Assembly: GCA_036583965.1 (NCBI GenBank)
Contig: JAZBQD010000027.1
Coordinates: 3,800,687 to 3,864,686, forward strand
Direction: 5' to 3'
Length of the DNA: 64,000 nucleotides
Source of the DNA: Prunella strophiata
Lineage: Eukaryota > Chordata > Aves > Passeriformes > Prunellidae
Shown: one piece after another, positions 40,101-52,995 of the stretch
How the letters are laid out: each line of letters begins with the position of its first letter
How positions within the stretch are numbered: the stretch's first letter is position 1
The notes under the pieces: model-generated
Told to the model about the DNA's origin: nothing
Seen by the model: the letters and a program-made list of their open reading frames with translations, nothing else
Database searches by the model: none
Made by a program: the position numbers and the translations under genes

Positions 40101-40906
40101 TCTGGGCTGTAGAAATCAGGGATTGGTTTTCTTTACATGAGGTTGTGCTGGAGATGAGCCTTGGGTCATCATTGTGAAGGCAGAGGACTTGTGAAAATTC
40201 AGGTCCGTGCTCAGATCTTGTAATCAGAACTCAATAGTTATGAGACTCAAGGCCAGAAATGACTGCTTCCATTGTGTTTCAAATGGCATAATTTTAATGC
40301 TAAATGCTGGTTGAATGTAGCCAGCAAAAGTACAGAAAATCAAACATTTGCTACTGATCCAGAATCAGGCAAAGTTTCTGTTAGGGATGTGGAATTATTC
40401 CTATCAGAAATAGATTAAATTGGACAGCATTTCAGCAATCACCAGTGTATATAGGTATTTATCATCTCATTAGGAATGATTAAAGTGGGTTTTTTTTTTT
40501 AGCTTAGTAAATGCCAAGATCTAAGAGAAGTCTGAATGATGGTAAAATGAAATCATCACTTTAACATCAGTGAGCAGGAGTTGTTAAAATTGTCATTTCT
40601 TTCCAGTGCTTCACCCATGAGCTCCTCAGCTGTTCATTACTGAAAAGGTTCCTCCCCACATCAGTCCCACAGCTGAGGTTGGACATTGGTAGTTCCAGTT
40701 GCTGGCAGTGTTTCCACAGCAGATTTAATTCTTCACATGGTTCCCATTTAGGGCAGTTCTTGGACTTTTGGGACTTTTGGTTTCCTGTGGTAAATAATGG
40801 TGAATGCATCTTTCTAAGAAGCTTTTCCTTTCAAGATGGACAGTAAAGCAAAATAAAAAGCCTTTTACATCACTTATACAGAGTGGATAGAGCATTTCTG
40901 CCAATT

Positions 40907-40924
40907 TATATATATATATATATA
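40907..40924. repeat. (TA)9 dinucleotide repeat
   Basis: Nine perfect TA units at 40907-40924, in AT-rich sequence. Confidence 0.9.
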
Positions 40925-43900
40925 AATAGAAGAGTTCTCTTTTATCACTTTCCTCTGTATCTTAAAAAAATGGTATCAATTTGTCTCCTTCAAATAAAAC
41001 AGTAGTTTTATTTACATTTAGCACTTCACTGTTAGCAAGAAGTGGTTTCACATGAGGCATTTGACCATTTGACCAGCAGATTTTGCTGCCATCATTTAAA
41101 AAGAGGTGAACACCATTAAAAAAAAAAAAAAAACCTCCCAAGTTTAAAATGGACAATAAATATAGGTGAGAGTTTGCACAGAGGCATCAGGCACATGTGC
41201 TCAGCTGGGTGCCCTGGTCACAGGTACTGGGTTTGTAGCTGGTTCCCCAGGGTGCTGTGGAATTTGAATTCCTCCCTTCACACAGCATGGACAAACTCTC
41301 ACACTCATTTTACTTCAGGCTCTTTTGCAAAGGCAAATGGCTCTGCTGGAAACTAATCAACATAATTTTTTACTCTTCACAGAGGTCTATTAGCAATCAT
41401 TGCTGTAGTCTCGGGCTATAAATGGGGACATGAATACTCCTAAATTCAAACCCAGCAATGTTTTGTATTTTTCCATAAAATATTCTTGCCTGGGCTTGTC
41501 TCTGGCCAGCCTCTTTTGGGGCTTTTTGTCTTTTCTCTTTTTCCCTAGATGCTGTAGCTGGCTGTCAGATGGGGAGATGCTGCTGAGAATATTGAAAATC
41601 TCAATTGAGAATGAATAGGAAAACACAAACTCTAATGTCACTGCTCTTAGAGAAACCCTGCACAGCCTCTTCCTATAGATGTGCACAGCAAACAAATATT
41701 AGTTTTATTAAATGAGACATGGACAGTTTTTATACTGCCTGCCAATGGAGAAGGAAATAATTGTTTTCACCAGACAAAGACAACCACAGATTTTATGATG
41801 TAAAATCCTGCTGGATACAAAGTGCTGCAGGATTTATCATGACTAAGCTAAGCAAAGCTGTTCTTAGTGCAGACTTTATCTAGTTCTAGCTCTACAGAAA
41901 TTTGCTTGTCCCAAAGGTTACAACTGAAGGACTAGTTTGTGTTAAACAAGCAACTCATTTATAGTGTGGGAGTGCAACCTAAGTGATTTGCCAAACCCCA
42001 GGAGGGAATTCTGTGGAATAAGGGTTTGTGGTGTTACATTCCCAGGTGACTGCAGAAACCACTGCTCAAATTTCTATTTTCTATTGAGTATTTGTGTGGA
42101 GAGCAGTTTACTTAATTGATAAACACAAATTTGGCTAAAATTTCTCTGTATCTCAAAGGGAAGCCATTTGGTTTCCATCCCTTGCCCTGGCTTCTCTGGG
42201 AGTTGAGGGATGGACACTGTGGTGTCTCCCACTCCTGCAGTCAAACTGCATCACTGCCCATTTGGGTAGGATTTAAACCTAAAACGAGTGTGAAAAATTT
42301 AAATTCTCATGTATTCCAAGAGCTTGCCCATTTATCTGAATAAAAACTACAAGGGCCATTAATTTGTGCCTATGTAAATTAGGAGGTGGAGAGGCTCTGC
42401 TGTAGCCTGTGATGTGCTCCATGGCAGCCAGTGCCAAGGATGAAATGTGCTGATTGCCTCCAGGGCTGGCCCTGCAGCTTTCCTGCCATGCAGGAGCAGC
42501 TTGTTGTGCTCCCCATGTGCTCTGGAGCACAGGCAGGAAAGGTCACAGGAGCAATCAAGATCAGCAGATCCCTCCTCAGGTGGGGACCCCTGTGGCTGCA
42601 GGATTAGCTGCTGAGTCTGGCCTCACTTGGAACACACATTTGCTTTTCAATGTCCTGACTCTGGTAGAGGTGTTTTTTGATTCATTAAGCTGTGTCTGTA
42701 TTTCCATGAACATGGACAGTGCTTGCTGTTCCTTGCTGTTTGCCTGGGTTTTGTCCTTGCTGGGTTTTTGGAGAAATGAAAACAGGAGGAATTAAAAGGT
42801 TAGATTGTTTTGATAACGTGTCTCCCTGCAGGAGTGAGGCATAAGCTGACAGGCTGCTTTGAGAGCTTTGCTGATGGCATGACTTCAGGAAGAATCCTCT
42901 AAGAAAACTAACAGTAAGCATCTGCACTTATCTGATTTTAAAAAACATACCTGAAGTTTTCTGAAATACTTGATGTTTTGGATGCATGAATTTGCTTGCA
43001 GTTTAGAGGAGCTGAACATCTGACCCCCTTCCATCATATCATGAATTTCAAGCTGAAACTTAGAGACCAGACAGATTTTTGTCCTTTTTTTGTGTGTGTC
43101 TTTACTATTCTCACAACAAAGCACATTTGCTTCAGGAGCTCTTGCAACCCCTCAGCCCTGCCCTGGGACAAGGGGCAGCAGTGCATCCCCACAGTGCTGT
43201 GTCCAGGGCAGAGATTTGTCAGGAGCAGGCACTGATCTCCTTGTTTCCTTAGCCCTGGGGATCCCTGCCCTCTCACTGCTGAGCCTCCCCAGGGAGGGGG
43301 GATGCTGCTGCCTGCCCTGGGGCAAGGAGAGCATTTAATCTCATCATCTGTCCCAGCTGCCAGCCCTGCCAGGCTGGAGAGCAGCTCTGGGAGCTGTCCC
43401 CAGACAGCAGTGCACAACATGTCCATTCCAGAGCAGCCCCTCAATGAATCCTCAACATTTTCATTAGAGACACTCCTGCTGGACAGTTATGGGCTGTGAC
43501 TCTTCCACTGGCAGCAAGCTCGTGTAAAATCTGACTGACATTTAAAAATGCCAGCAATCTTATTAATTCTTCAGTTCAAGAAATGTTTCTCAGGGCTTTT
43601 TGTCTTCCAGGTGGAGGGCAGGAGGGGGATGCAGCCCAGTGGCAGAACCAAGCTGTTTACACAAATACTGGACTCCTTTAAAATTGTGTTTATCATGGAA
43701 CTTGTGACTAGCAGGGGAGCACACCTGTGAAGGTTGAGGCAGCTGGTGAGAGCTACAGCTGTTTGTGCTGTCCCATGCCTGACCTCCTTCTGCCTTGAGA
43801 AGAGCCCCTTGGGCAGGAATTGAGAGCTGTGTGTGTCTGCCAGCACAGAGGAAGGGCAGCAGCACATCTCTCTAATGCAGGCTGCTGCCCACCAGAAATC

Positions 43901-45902
43901 CACATGGAAGTGCTGCTGTGAGCCCTTGTTCCAGGATCACACTAAATTCAGCCCAGAGGTCTGTGTGTGCCAGGGATTTTCCCTGCTGCAGCACTGCCTG
44001 CTCCTTGTCACTCCTTCCTCCCTTTGAGGAGAGCTTGATGGTGACTCCCAGCTCTGCTTTCCCACACCAGTTCTATGGCTGGGATCAGGTGAGTTTGCTC
44101 TGTGCCACATCTACGTGTATTTTAATGTCAAATTTCCTCTTCTGGATTGGAAATCCTTCTCTGTGGTTGGTACAAATATTGTTTTGTTGGATGTAAATTT
44201 ACCCCTGTGCTGCATGTGCTGAATCAGAGCCAAGGTTGCTTCACTCTAAATCTCCAGTGACCAGCCATTAATAACAGCTCTTGAAATCCTGAGTCTCTTA
44301 GCAGAAAATACAGCTGTAGAAAATACAGAAAGTACAGCTCCAAAAGGAATGACTCATTGCAGTGAGGTTAGCAGGGAAGGGAGGGAAGAAGGTTCTGCAG
44401 TCACTTGATTGGGTTTATTAATGCAACAGCTACTACTGCATTAGCAATTCTATTTAGTGTGTAGTGACTGAAAAAATCAGACACTTCCCAGTTCCTGCCA
44501 TTGGCATGGAGCTGCTTTTTGCTGGAAATGGGAGGGATATATAAAATTATCCCAGGTTAGGAGGTTATGCATGCATTAAGGTGACAGCCATGGGTGCTGG
44601 CCACTAATTGTGAAGCCAGTGTAGGTTAGAGCAAGGTCTTCATTCCTGCTGTTGAGAGCTTTTATTCTTTGACCTGACTCACTGCAGGGGAATGGGTTTC
44701 AATTTGGAATAAATTTTGACCCAAATAATTGAAAGTTAATCTCTCTTCATTTTACATAATGCTTTATGATAATGCAATTGCAGCATGTTTAGTGTGGGGC
44801 AGAGAGGGCAGCAGTTTACAGAAGCTGACATTTTGCATAAAGAAACAAAAAGAGGTCCTGAGTTTATCTAATCAAACTGATAGCAGCAGTTGAGAAGGTT
44901 AACCTTTCTAATAATGACTTCCCCTCTTTTATGATGTATTTTGTGGGGGTGGTCACTTACAGGTATTAATTTGTAACACCCAACAATTACATTCTGTGCA
45001 GCGTGGTAAATGTGAGCTGAACAGTTTACTGGGTCAAGCAAAAGCAGAAGAGATCAAACCAAACAGGGTGAAAAAATGAACCTTAACAGAATAAGTGAAT
45101 TGCAGGTCAAGTGCTGCTTGAATGAAGCAATGCTCAGTGAAAGTTGCTGGGTACAAACTACTTTCCTTCTTGGGGAGTTATCAGAAAATATGCACTCAGT
45201 GAACCAGAAAACTGTGAAATTATTTAATAAAATTAATCCTCTGCTGTGAATAGCAAAAAATGCCAGATTTATTTTGCATCTAGATTTCCATCCCAGCAAA
45301 TATAAATTTATCCCTGGATTCTTTTGTCCTGATTTTAACATTTGCTCTGTTGTATTGAATATAGACCTACACCCAGGTCCTGAAGTTTTCACTTCACTCA
45401 GTGAAAACTCCATGTTTTCACTGTAAGTGTCGAGTTAGCATAAAAAAATAAGGAAACAGTATGTTTGCACTTAGAATTAAAAACCACAGTACTCATGTTT
45501 AGCTTACTCCAGGTGCAAACCAAATAATTTCATCACATATCATTACACATCTGATACTTCTTTTCTTTTATTTGTCAGCACAATCTCATGTTCCTTTATC
45601 TGGAAGATAAGGACCTTAATTTCTTGCATCCTTACCAAGGTTTCCTGATGGAGTATTTTCTCTAATTTGTATTGGAAAGTGGAGCTTTTCACACCAGTTG
45701 ATGCTGTTTTGCCCAGCTCTGTCAGTCTGTCTCCATCTTCTGCTTCCCTTTCAGCCACAGCATTCTTTATTCCTGTCATGCCCTTCCCAGAATGAAGGAT
45801 TCAGTGGACTGGTCTGCTTTTATCTCCACATCTTGTTGTCTTGGCCTCCCCAGGCCACCCCCTGTAAGCAAGCAGCTTCCTGCTCCCCTTGGCAGCATGT
45901 CC

Positions 45903-45906
45903 AAAG
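45903..45906. repeat. left target-site duplication AAAG of LTR copy 2
   Basis: AAAG directly abuts the LTR and recurs at 46374-46377 on the other side. Four bases is a typical integrase duplication length for several retroviral classes. Confidence 0.6.
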
Positions 45907-46373
45907 TGATGCCTTGAGAAGGCTGACCTAGAACAGAGACTAGACAGAATTAAAGAATAAAGCAGGGATTTACTAAAAGGCCTCCATGGATGCACCTTGG
46001 GCAGCACCAGAGCCCAGCCAGGGCTGCAGCCAAGATGAACCAAAATGGGCACAAAATGGGTACAAAATGGACAACTGGGCACGGGGTCTCTCCCTGGGAT
46101 CAGCTCTGCTCCATTTGCACCTTGGAGTTCATTGTCCCATTCCAGCTTTAGCCCCTGCAGTCCCACCCTGCTTGTTTTTCTCTCTTCAGCCCACGCTGTT
46201 TGTGCTCCTGGGCTGAGATTTGGATCATTTGTCCTTGGTGCCCAGCTGGAGCAGGAATTGTTTTGTCTCCCTGCTCTGTGCACAGAGCTCACCATCCCCT
46301 CATGTGAAGCCCAGACCCACACACTAAAGCAGCACAGAATCTGAAAATATAAAAGCTAAAACCTGAGGTATCA
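45907..46373 (-). mobile_element. solo LTR of an endogenous retrovirus, family A copy 2
   Basis: Read on the minus strand this starts TGATACCT and ends AGGCATCA, the same family as the LTR at 9533-9963. An 82-base block (46214-46295) matches copy 1 with 3 differences and no gaps. The element is 467 bp and is flanked by AAAG on both sides (45903-45906 and 46374-46377), a 4-bp target-site duplication of the kind made by retroviral integrase. No primer-binding site follows, so it is a solo LTR. It contains three tandem copies of an ACAAAATGGG-like decamer near 46039-46072 that copy 1 lacks in this form. The 173-codon minus-strand frame at 45801-46322 is a by-product of the LTR and does not encode a viral protein. 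Confidence 0.88.
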
Positions 46374-46377
46374 AAAG
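46374..46377. repeat. right target-site duplication AAAG of LTR copy 2
   Basis: This matches the left copy at 45903-45906. Together they fix the LTR ends to the base. Confidence 0.6.
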
Positions 46378-46690
46378 GATGAGGGGGTTTATATTCAACT
46401 GCAGCTTGTTCTTCCACAGTATTTTCCCAGCCAGCAGCCAGAGCACAGCAGTAGGGAGCCCATGGGCAGACCTTGCCTCCCCAGTGACAGAAAGTGGCAC
46501 TTGTGGTGCCTTGCCCCTTCCTGGGTCAGTGTGTGCTGCTCTTGTCAGGCAGTGTCACCTCCTAATGAGCCACACAGGGCTGGTGTGGCCTCCCTGCCAC
46601 TGCTGCCTCCAAAGGGACACTCTTGCTTTGGGGACAGGCAGGGCTGAAGGGCTGGCAGCTTCCAGCCCCATTCACTCCTCTCAGAGCCCT

Positions 46691-46740
46691 GAGCTGAGCT
46701 GAGCTGAGCTGAGCTGAGCTGAGCTGAGCTGAGCTGAGCT
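46691..46740 (+). repeat. (GAGCT)10 pentanucleotide array
   Basis: Ten perfect tandem GAGCT units, immediately preceded by CCCT and followed by GTGTG. The array makes a serine-alanine-glutamine-leucine repeat in shadow frames on the minus strand. The motif equals the core of immunoglobulin switch repeats, but no immunoglobulin sequence is nearby. Confidence 0.97.
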
Positions 46741-49700
46741 GTGTGCCTGGCTGGAACCTGAACTCCAGAGGAGCTGCCATGGCCAGCATGGATCCAGTGC
46801 TGGAGCAGCCTCTTTGAATGGTTGGGTTCTCTGTCCCAGCTCCAGCAGCTGAAAAATCCTCCTTTGAACTCCCCTCTGCTTCTTTTTCTCTGGGTTTCAG
46901 TCAATGTCAAAATACCCCTTGAATGAACAGAATTAGGACAATGTGGAGGGCACAATTTCTCTGCCTGCACAGGAGTAGTTTGGGACTGAAATCATCAGTG
47001 CTCTTTGAAAGCTGAGTTATTTCCATGGGGGTGCCTTAGGAGTGCAAAATGTTATTAGAATATGCATTATTATTTTGAGTTTCTCCTGTCAGTGCTGACA
47101 CCAGTGACAGGAAAGGGCACTACACTGGAAATGTGATCTGCTCACCTTTCCCCAACATGATGCAGCACAAAGACAGCAACAGTGATTGTTACACTCTGCT
47201 TTTACCTGGTAGCTCAGTCCCAAAGGATATTGTATGGCTGGGTGACATTGTGCTGCAGTGTCTGCGCCTGATTTTATTTTGAGGAAAGTCATACCTCTTT
47301 GTACATAGATAATGAGCCCACCATGCACCTGGCACAGGCTGAACAGTGTTATTTAAAACAGCAGAGTCTGAGCATGCCTGAAAGTGAAGTTCTCTCATAA
47401 GTATAAGCTGCAAACCCTTATTCAACATTAAATCAAATCAATGTTAATTTGTGAACTAATTAGCATTTCAGGCTTGGTTGTTTTTTTTTTTTTTTCAGCA
47501 GTGTGGTGATTTTGTATATAATGCTGTGTGATTGTACCGAAGTACATAATTATGGAGCTGAATACATTGTCTCCTGCTGACATGTTGCAAAAGGAATTTC
47601 TCTCAGCAAAGGATGCTCACTACATCTGAATTAAAATACAGACCCACAGCCAAGTCCCATGCACGGACCCATAGCTGAGGCAATATCAGAATTTAGGGGT
47701 CTTATTGAAAAAACAGGCTGAAAATATATTTACTGAGTTCACTCATTCCCATTTCTACTGTATTTTAATGAGGAAATGTCCTTTGGTGTGAGACAGATGA
47801 TGAGACAGGTATTCTGAGTGGGGAATATGCATCAAAGAAAACAGAGTGGTTTAAAGAGATTTTTTTTTTTTTTAAACTGAAGTCTGACTGCTGGAGTACA
47901 GGAACTGTCAGTACTTGCTCAGCTCAGTGCTCATTTTCACCAGAATCCTCTCTCTGGCAGGAGCCAGCACCAGGCAGCCAGAGATGGTGTCAGGAATTTT
48001 GTAATGGCTGTCTCTCTTAAGGAAAAACTGATGGAAGTCCCATCTGCATTTACCTATATTTACCCAGCAACAAGCACTTTAATTTAGATACTATTACCCA
48101 CACTCTAGTTTGCTTTCAAAACAGTTTTAATGATATTTATGTCCTTTTTGATCTTTGGTGACATTGATTTTGTTTGAGTAACATGGTTAAGATAAAAGCC
48201 TCTTTCTTACAGTGCAGAATACACAATCTGCCCTGACAGGGGAACACTGCACCCAGCTAATGTCAATTTATTATCCAGTAACACAGCCTCACTTATGGCT
48301 ACAGTTTGTAGCCCTGTTTGAATTAAAAAAACCCAACATATAAACTGTAGAAGGTTTTGCACAACTGAAATCAGGCATAGTTCCCAATAGGATCTCTGAG
48401 TCAATCAGCAAAATTTCACATCCCCAGAAAGAAAACTTTTGTCCAGGTGAGAACTTCTGAGCTGCTCACAGGAGTCAAACTATGACTGGGATTCACTGTT
48501 CTCCTCCTCCTGCCCTTGCCTTGATGGGGCTGGCAGAGCCTGGTTTTGGGTTTGCCCTTTTGGACAGACAGGGTTTTCTTGCACCAGGCTGACTCAGACT
48601 GAACTGCACAGAACCACAATTCACACCCTTCTTTATCAGCTGAAGAATTAAAACTCAGCTGTGCTGGAATTTAAATGGTCATGCTCAGCTGTCTGGATGA
48701 GCTGACTGTGACCTGTCATCCTCCCAAGCTGTTCTGGCTCTCTTTGGAGACTTTTTTCTGGGGTCTGCTTCCTGCCTAGAGCTGGGGCTGGTTGCAATTG
48801 GAAAGGCTGGAGACTTAAATTTTCAGTCTGGTGTTCAGCAAAGTGAAGCATTTTAGTTCTCTCTGTACCCTTAACCTCTTGGTCACTCTTCTGAAGGCCT
48901 CAGCTAATTTCAGCCAAATCTGTCAGGCCATTAAGTCCCCTCAGATCTCATACAGGTAACAGGCTAAATTGATTCTCAGCCCTGAGAAATAGTCATAGAC
49001 TGAGATTCCAAAGGTCCTGACTGACTCATCTCAGAGGGGCTGCAAGTCCTGTGTCTGGATATTAGCTTTCTTCCAGTCTTGCCTGGGAGATTGAGTTGCC
49101 TAAAGAATCAAAGTAGTTGTGACAGTTCAGCTGAATCATTCTCTTCTGCTCTTCAGTCCAGAAAATCTTGTGCCTTCACAGGATTCACCCACCAAATCTA
49201 GTAATTTGCCTTATGGTAAGATAAACACTCAAAGATACTTATTTATTAAACTTGCCCTTCTGCTAAATCACTCAATGAATTATCTCTATTAAAATTTAAT
49301 GAAAATTTTGTGGATCTCAGCCCACCTTTTACAAGCAGTCATGTTACTGCTGAAAATCTGCATTATTAGATGCAAACTACATGAGAGAATTTGCAGTTTT
49401 TACCATGACTTTCTTGTATTTATATCTTTCAGGCCTTTAAAGGGTAGAATATTTTTTCCAGTAGCATTTTATGATTGACTGTACACCATGCTACCTTTGT
49501 GCAAACACCCAAACATGCCCATATTTTCAATGCCAACAGCAGAAAGTTGGGCTATTTAGAAAAACACAATTGAACCCAAGAACCACAATAATTATATCCC
49601 TGGTTACTTTGAGACAGAGAAACATTTCAATCTACACTCTGTGTTTATATGCTAAAAATGTTTCTTCTTGTCTGAAGTAGCAATTTACCTCAGGGAGTTT

Positions 49701-51064
49701 TATTTTTGGTTGCACACTTAATGCAGAACATTATTTGCATCACAGAAAGATCACATCTTCCCCTTGCCTACTTTCAGCTTTTCCACACCAAACCTCAGGA
49801 TTTCCTATTATTTGTAAAATTGCTTTTGTTTTCAGCTGGGACCAGATGCAGAAATGGAAAGATCAGGGCATATTAGAATTTGGAGCTGGGGGAGAGTTCT
49901 GCTCCAAGTGCAGAGTGTTGAAGTGTGGAGGGGAGGAGGGGGATGCACAAGACAAAGGAGAGGGTTTAGAGCAGGATTTTTGGAAATCTGATTGATATTA
50001 CCCTGCAAAAGAGCAAGAGATGAGGAAGGAGGAGTGAGGTAGTTAAAGCAAGGAAAGGCAAGTATATTCATAATCATGCTGCTGATGATTTTATACCTCT
50101 CAAATTTTGAGGTGAGCAATTTTGCCTATTTGGGAAGAAAGGTGGCACAGGCTTATCAACCAAGTAGGAGTCCTCAGGACATATTCCAGGGAGAAGGTGC
50201 AGAGAAAATGTTCATTTTTAGACATCTGGGGAGAAATTGCAGGGTTGTTTCAGCTTGTGTGGCCAATACCAATCTGCTTAGGCATTTCCCTGTTTGCAGT
50301 GAATTTATAAATGAATTATTAATTGGATTCTACTGTTATTAGGAGTATCTTTAAAAAAAAAATTAGGCAAATATTACAAGATCAGAGCAACTCTAGAGAT
50401 AAGGTCTGTTCTAATTTCTAGCAGCAGCTGCAATATCAAAGGGGTTAATTTAGATCATCAAGGTTTCATCTCCTTGCCCTCTAAGGTCTGATTCATAAAG
50501 CTGAAGAGATGAAGTCAGAAATTTCCAGAGACAAATGGGGGAGAAAATCAAGATATATGAAAAAGGAGGGTGGAAAATTAAGTTTTGTCTCAGTGTATGT
50601 GGTTACCAAGCAGGGCTTGAAATTCACTTACATTCTTGTGCAGATAAGGTGGTGAGATGTTTCCCTCATATCCTGGGCCAATTCTCAATATTGAAACAGA
50701 TCAATGATCCATTTAGTCTCCATCACTGGCAAATGCTGGGGAGAAATGCAGAAATCCTTGATGATGCATTTAACAGCTTAAAACTGGAGATGAGATTGTT
50801 TGCAGCCAGTCTTTGTCTTCTGCTCCTGAAATACAAACACTAATCAGCCACTATTGTTCTGCTGGTTTAGCTCATGGATTTCTGCATGAAGTCAACACCA
50901 AACTTCTTGCTGCTCTTTTCTGAGTGCCCTGCCCTGCTCTCAGTATCCCACAGGCTCCAATCCAGCAGGTTAATTGAACACTGTTGAACTGTCTTTAGCT
51001 GAACACCATCTTTCTATTAACCTGAATTTAGTTTCGCTCCAAAAATGCATTTGAATCTTTATGG
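46741..51064. other. non-coding DNA, no supported gene
   Basis: T tracts lie at 47481-47495 and about 47860-47873. No gene, RNA or clear transposon was recognised. Confidence 0.5.
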
Positions 51065-51344
51065 GAAAAGAAAACCAAACAAAACCAAACCCATAGATAC
51101 AAAAAAAACCCCCAAAACACGTACAGACACACAGACACACAGACACAAAACCCACAAAAACAAAACAACAAAACAAAAACAAAACCAAACACAAACACAA
51201 ACACAAACACAAATAAACAAACAAAAACACACAAAAAAAAAAAAAAAAAAAAGAAAAAGAAAAAGAAAAAAAACCCAAAGAGCAACAAAAACCAAACCAA
51301 ACAAAAAAAACCCCCAAAATAAAGACCCCAAAAAACTCCCCAGC
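51065..51344 (+). repeat. extreme A/C-only low-complexity strand
   Basis: The plus strand is nearly free of G and T. From 51143 to 51252 every base but one (T at 51214) is A or C. Motifs drift from ACACAGAC to ACAAAC, then A-runs with AAAAAG, then AAAACCCCC blocks. Because of this strand skew, frames on the minus strand look like phenylalanine- and valine-rich membrane proteins (about 51028-51449) and one on the plus strand looks lysine- and threonine-rich; none is a gene. Assembly or sequencing error is possible here. Confidence 0.95.
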
Positions 51345-52473
51345 CCAAGATTGGTGTAATTCCAAGCCATCCAGCTCAGAGTAGAAGGTGTAATAGACAG
51401 ATCTACTTAAATCCTCTCCTAAACAGATGTGCTTTGCTGTGGAGATCACTGGGTACAGCCACGCTCCCTAAAGCTCTGGAAAATCATGGATGAGGTTTTT
51501 GGAGCACTGATTTTAAGGAGGGCCATGAGAAGTCATTGCTGCAGAGAGAAAGGAAATCATCTGTTCCCCATGTCCTTGGTGGGAAGGATGCAGTGAGTGG
51601 TGCTGGGATTAAATATCCATTGTCAAGATATAAATTCCATATAAACCAAGAAGATAATCAAGAAACCAATACTTAGCAGGGATTTTTGTACTTAGGGGCA
51701 GAAGAAGATCAGAGAAGGAGAGGATTGCACTGATGTTCTTTGATGTGTTTTTACTTGAAATATGAAGGGGGGAGGAGAAAAAGAAAGTGATGTTTATTTG
51801 AGTCAGTTATGAGAAAAGACCAAGCCTTTGCACAACAGCCTCATGCACCTTTGTTTGTGTCTCAAAAATGTTATATAGGCTCTGAGAAAGGACAAATTTG
51901 TAGAGCAAACAGTGGATATTCTCTAAATGCAAAACAGACTCCTAATTGAGCAGCCAAAGCCTGGCTATATTGTGTCTGGATTAAATTTACAGTGGCACCA
52001 GCAGACAGATAACCCTCTTTCCTTTGCAAACAGCAGACAGCTCAAAACCCAGTGAGAGCTCTGCCTTTTTAATTTTCTTCTGTAAATGCTGATTTCAGTC
52101 CTATCTGCTTTATATAACAGTTGCAAGTTTAGACACAAACCCAGAAAATGCCAGTGCTCTTTTTTGTTTTTTGATTATGCATGGAAAAAGTCCAGGCTGT
52201 TTCTTCCTTCTTGCCTTTTCCAACACAAAGGACAGCAAGGAGCTAAATTTCTGCCTGGAGAATTCTCAGCACAGGTGTGCAGGCAGAGGGATAAATCCCC
52301 TGAGCAGTGCAGAGGGGAGCAGTCATTGCCCAGTTTGAAATGTAGGGGTTTGTTAATTCTCACATTACTGATGTGCCTTAAGTCACCAGCTCAGTTGGGT
52401 TTATCAGCAGAAAAAAATTCTCTCTCTTATTCTGCTCTGGAAAATGTACAATCCCTCAAATTATCAGCATAGC
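51345..52473. other. non-coding DNA, no supported gene
   Basis: Unique-looking sequence between the A/C tract and the LTR at 52474. No supported feature. Confidence 0.5.
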
Positions 52474-52883
52474 TGTGGAGATGTGTCAGAACCCAGCACA
52501 TCCCTCTGGCTGCCCTGGGTGGCTCCAGCCCCTGGCAGGGGGCTCAGAGCCCTTGGCACAGAGCCCAAGACCCCTGTGCCTTTGATTTTGAGCCATGGAA
52601 AAAATTACCAACCTTATATGAAGAGTTGCAAGCCACAGAAATTAAGTAGAGTAAGAGTTAGTTTATCACAGGGTGAAAAATTAGAATTTTGGGGTTTTTA
52701 GAATGAGTGTTTGGGGGTCAAGATGGAGGAATTTGGGCGTGTTCTGTCCTTCTTTCTCCTTCACAGCCTCCATCTTCTGGGTGATGGTGGCACTTTTGGA
52801 TTGGTTTAGAGTAGAGATGGACTGTGTAACACAGGTGATAGGTATTGGAAAATAACTGTAAATAATGTACAGGTAGTTTTTAG

Positions 52884-52890
52884 TATAAAA
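52884..52890 (+). promoter_or_regulatory. TATA box of family B LTR
   Basis: TATAAAA lies about 90 bp before the first AATAAA. This fits a U3 promoter and a short R region. Confidence 0.6.
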
Positions 52891-52979
52891 AGACAACACC
52901 ACCCCAGAGGTGGGCAGTGTGCCTGGGACTGACCTGCTGAACAGACCTGGGCTGGAAAAGAATGTAATAGATAAGGAAA

Positions 52980-52995
52980 AATAAACAACAATAAA
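52980..52995 (+). terminator. tandem polyadenylation signals of family B LTR
   Basis: Two AATAAA hexamers, at 52980-52985 and 52990-52995. In an intact provirus these would direct 3' end formation; in a solo LTR they could still end or reshape a host transcript. Confidence 0.55.

Larger units (their letters stand above)
36401..45500. other. non-coding DNA, no supported gene
   Basis: Simple-sequence tracts are present: poly(T) at 37137-37169 with one C, T11 at 40490-40500, (TA)9 at 40907-40924 and A16 at 41118-41133. The GC-richer part at 43140-43440 gives overlapping frames on both strands, including 136 codons at 43034-43444 minus, but no recognised protein. No RNA gene or dated transposon was seen. 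Confidence 0.5.

Noticed and set aside
45543..45779. 78-codon minus-strand frame with helical, charged composition and a donor-like CTTG|GTAAGG at 45636
   Set aside because: It looked exon-like, but an in-frame stop lies about 24 bases upstream of the ATG with no pyrimidine-rich acceptor between, and the protein is not recognised. It is worth a protein search but cannot be called.
45801..46322. 173-codon minus-strand frame
   Set aside because: It lies almost wholly within solo LTR copy 2 and has no similarity to a retroviral protein.
46691..46740. Immunoglobulin switch region
   Set aside because: Only 50 bp of perfect pentamers; real switch regions run for kilobases beside constant-region exons, none of which is here.
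51028..51449. Several membrane-protein-like frames rich in F, V and L on the minus strand
   Set aside because: They are by-products of the A/C-only strand; overlapping frames in all phases are open for the same reason.
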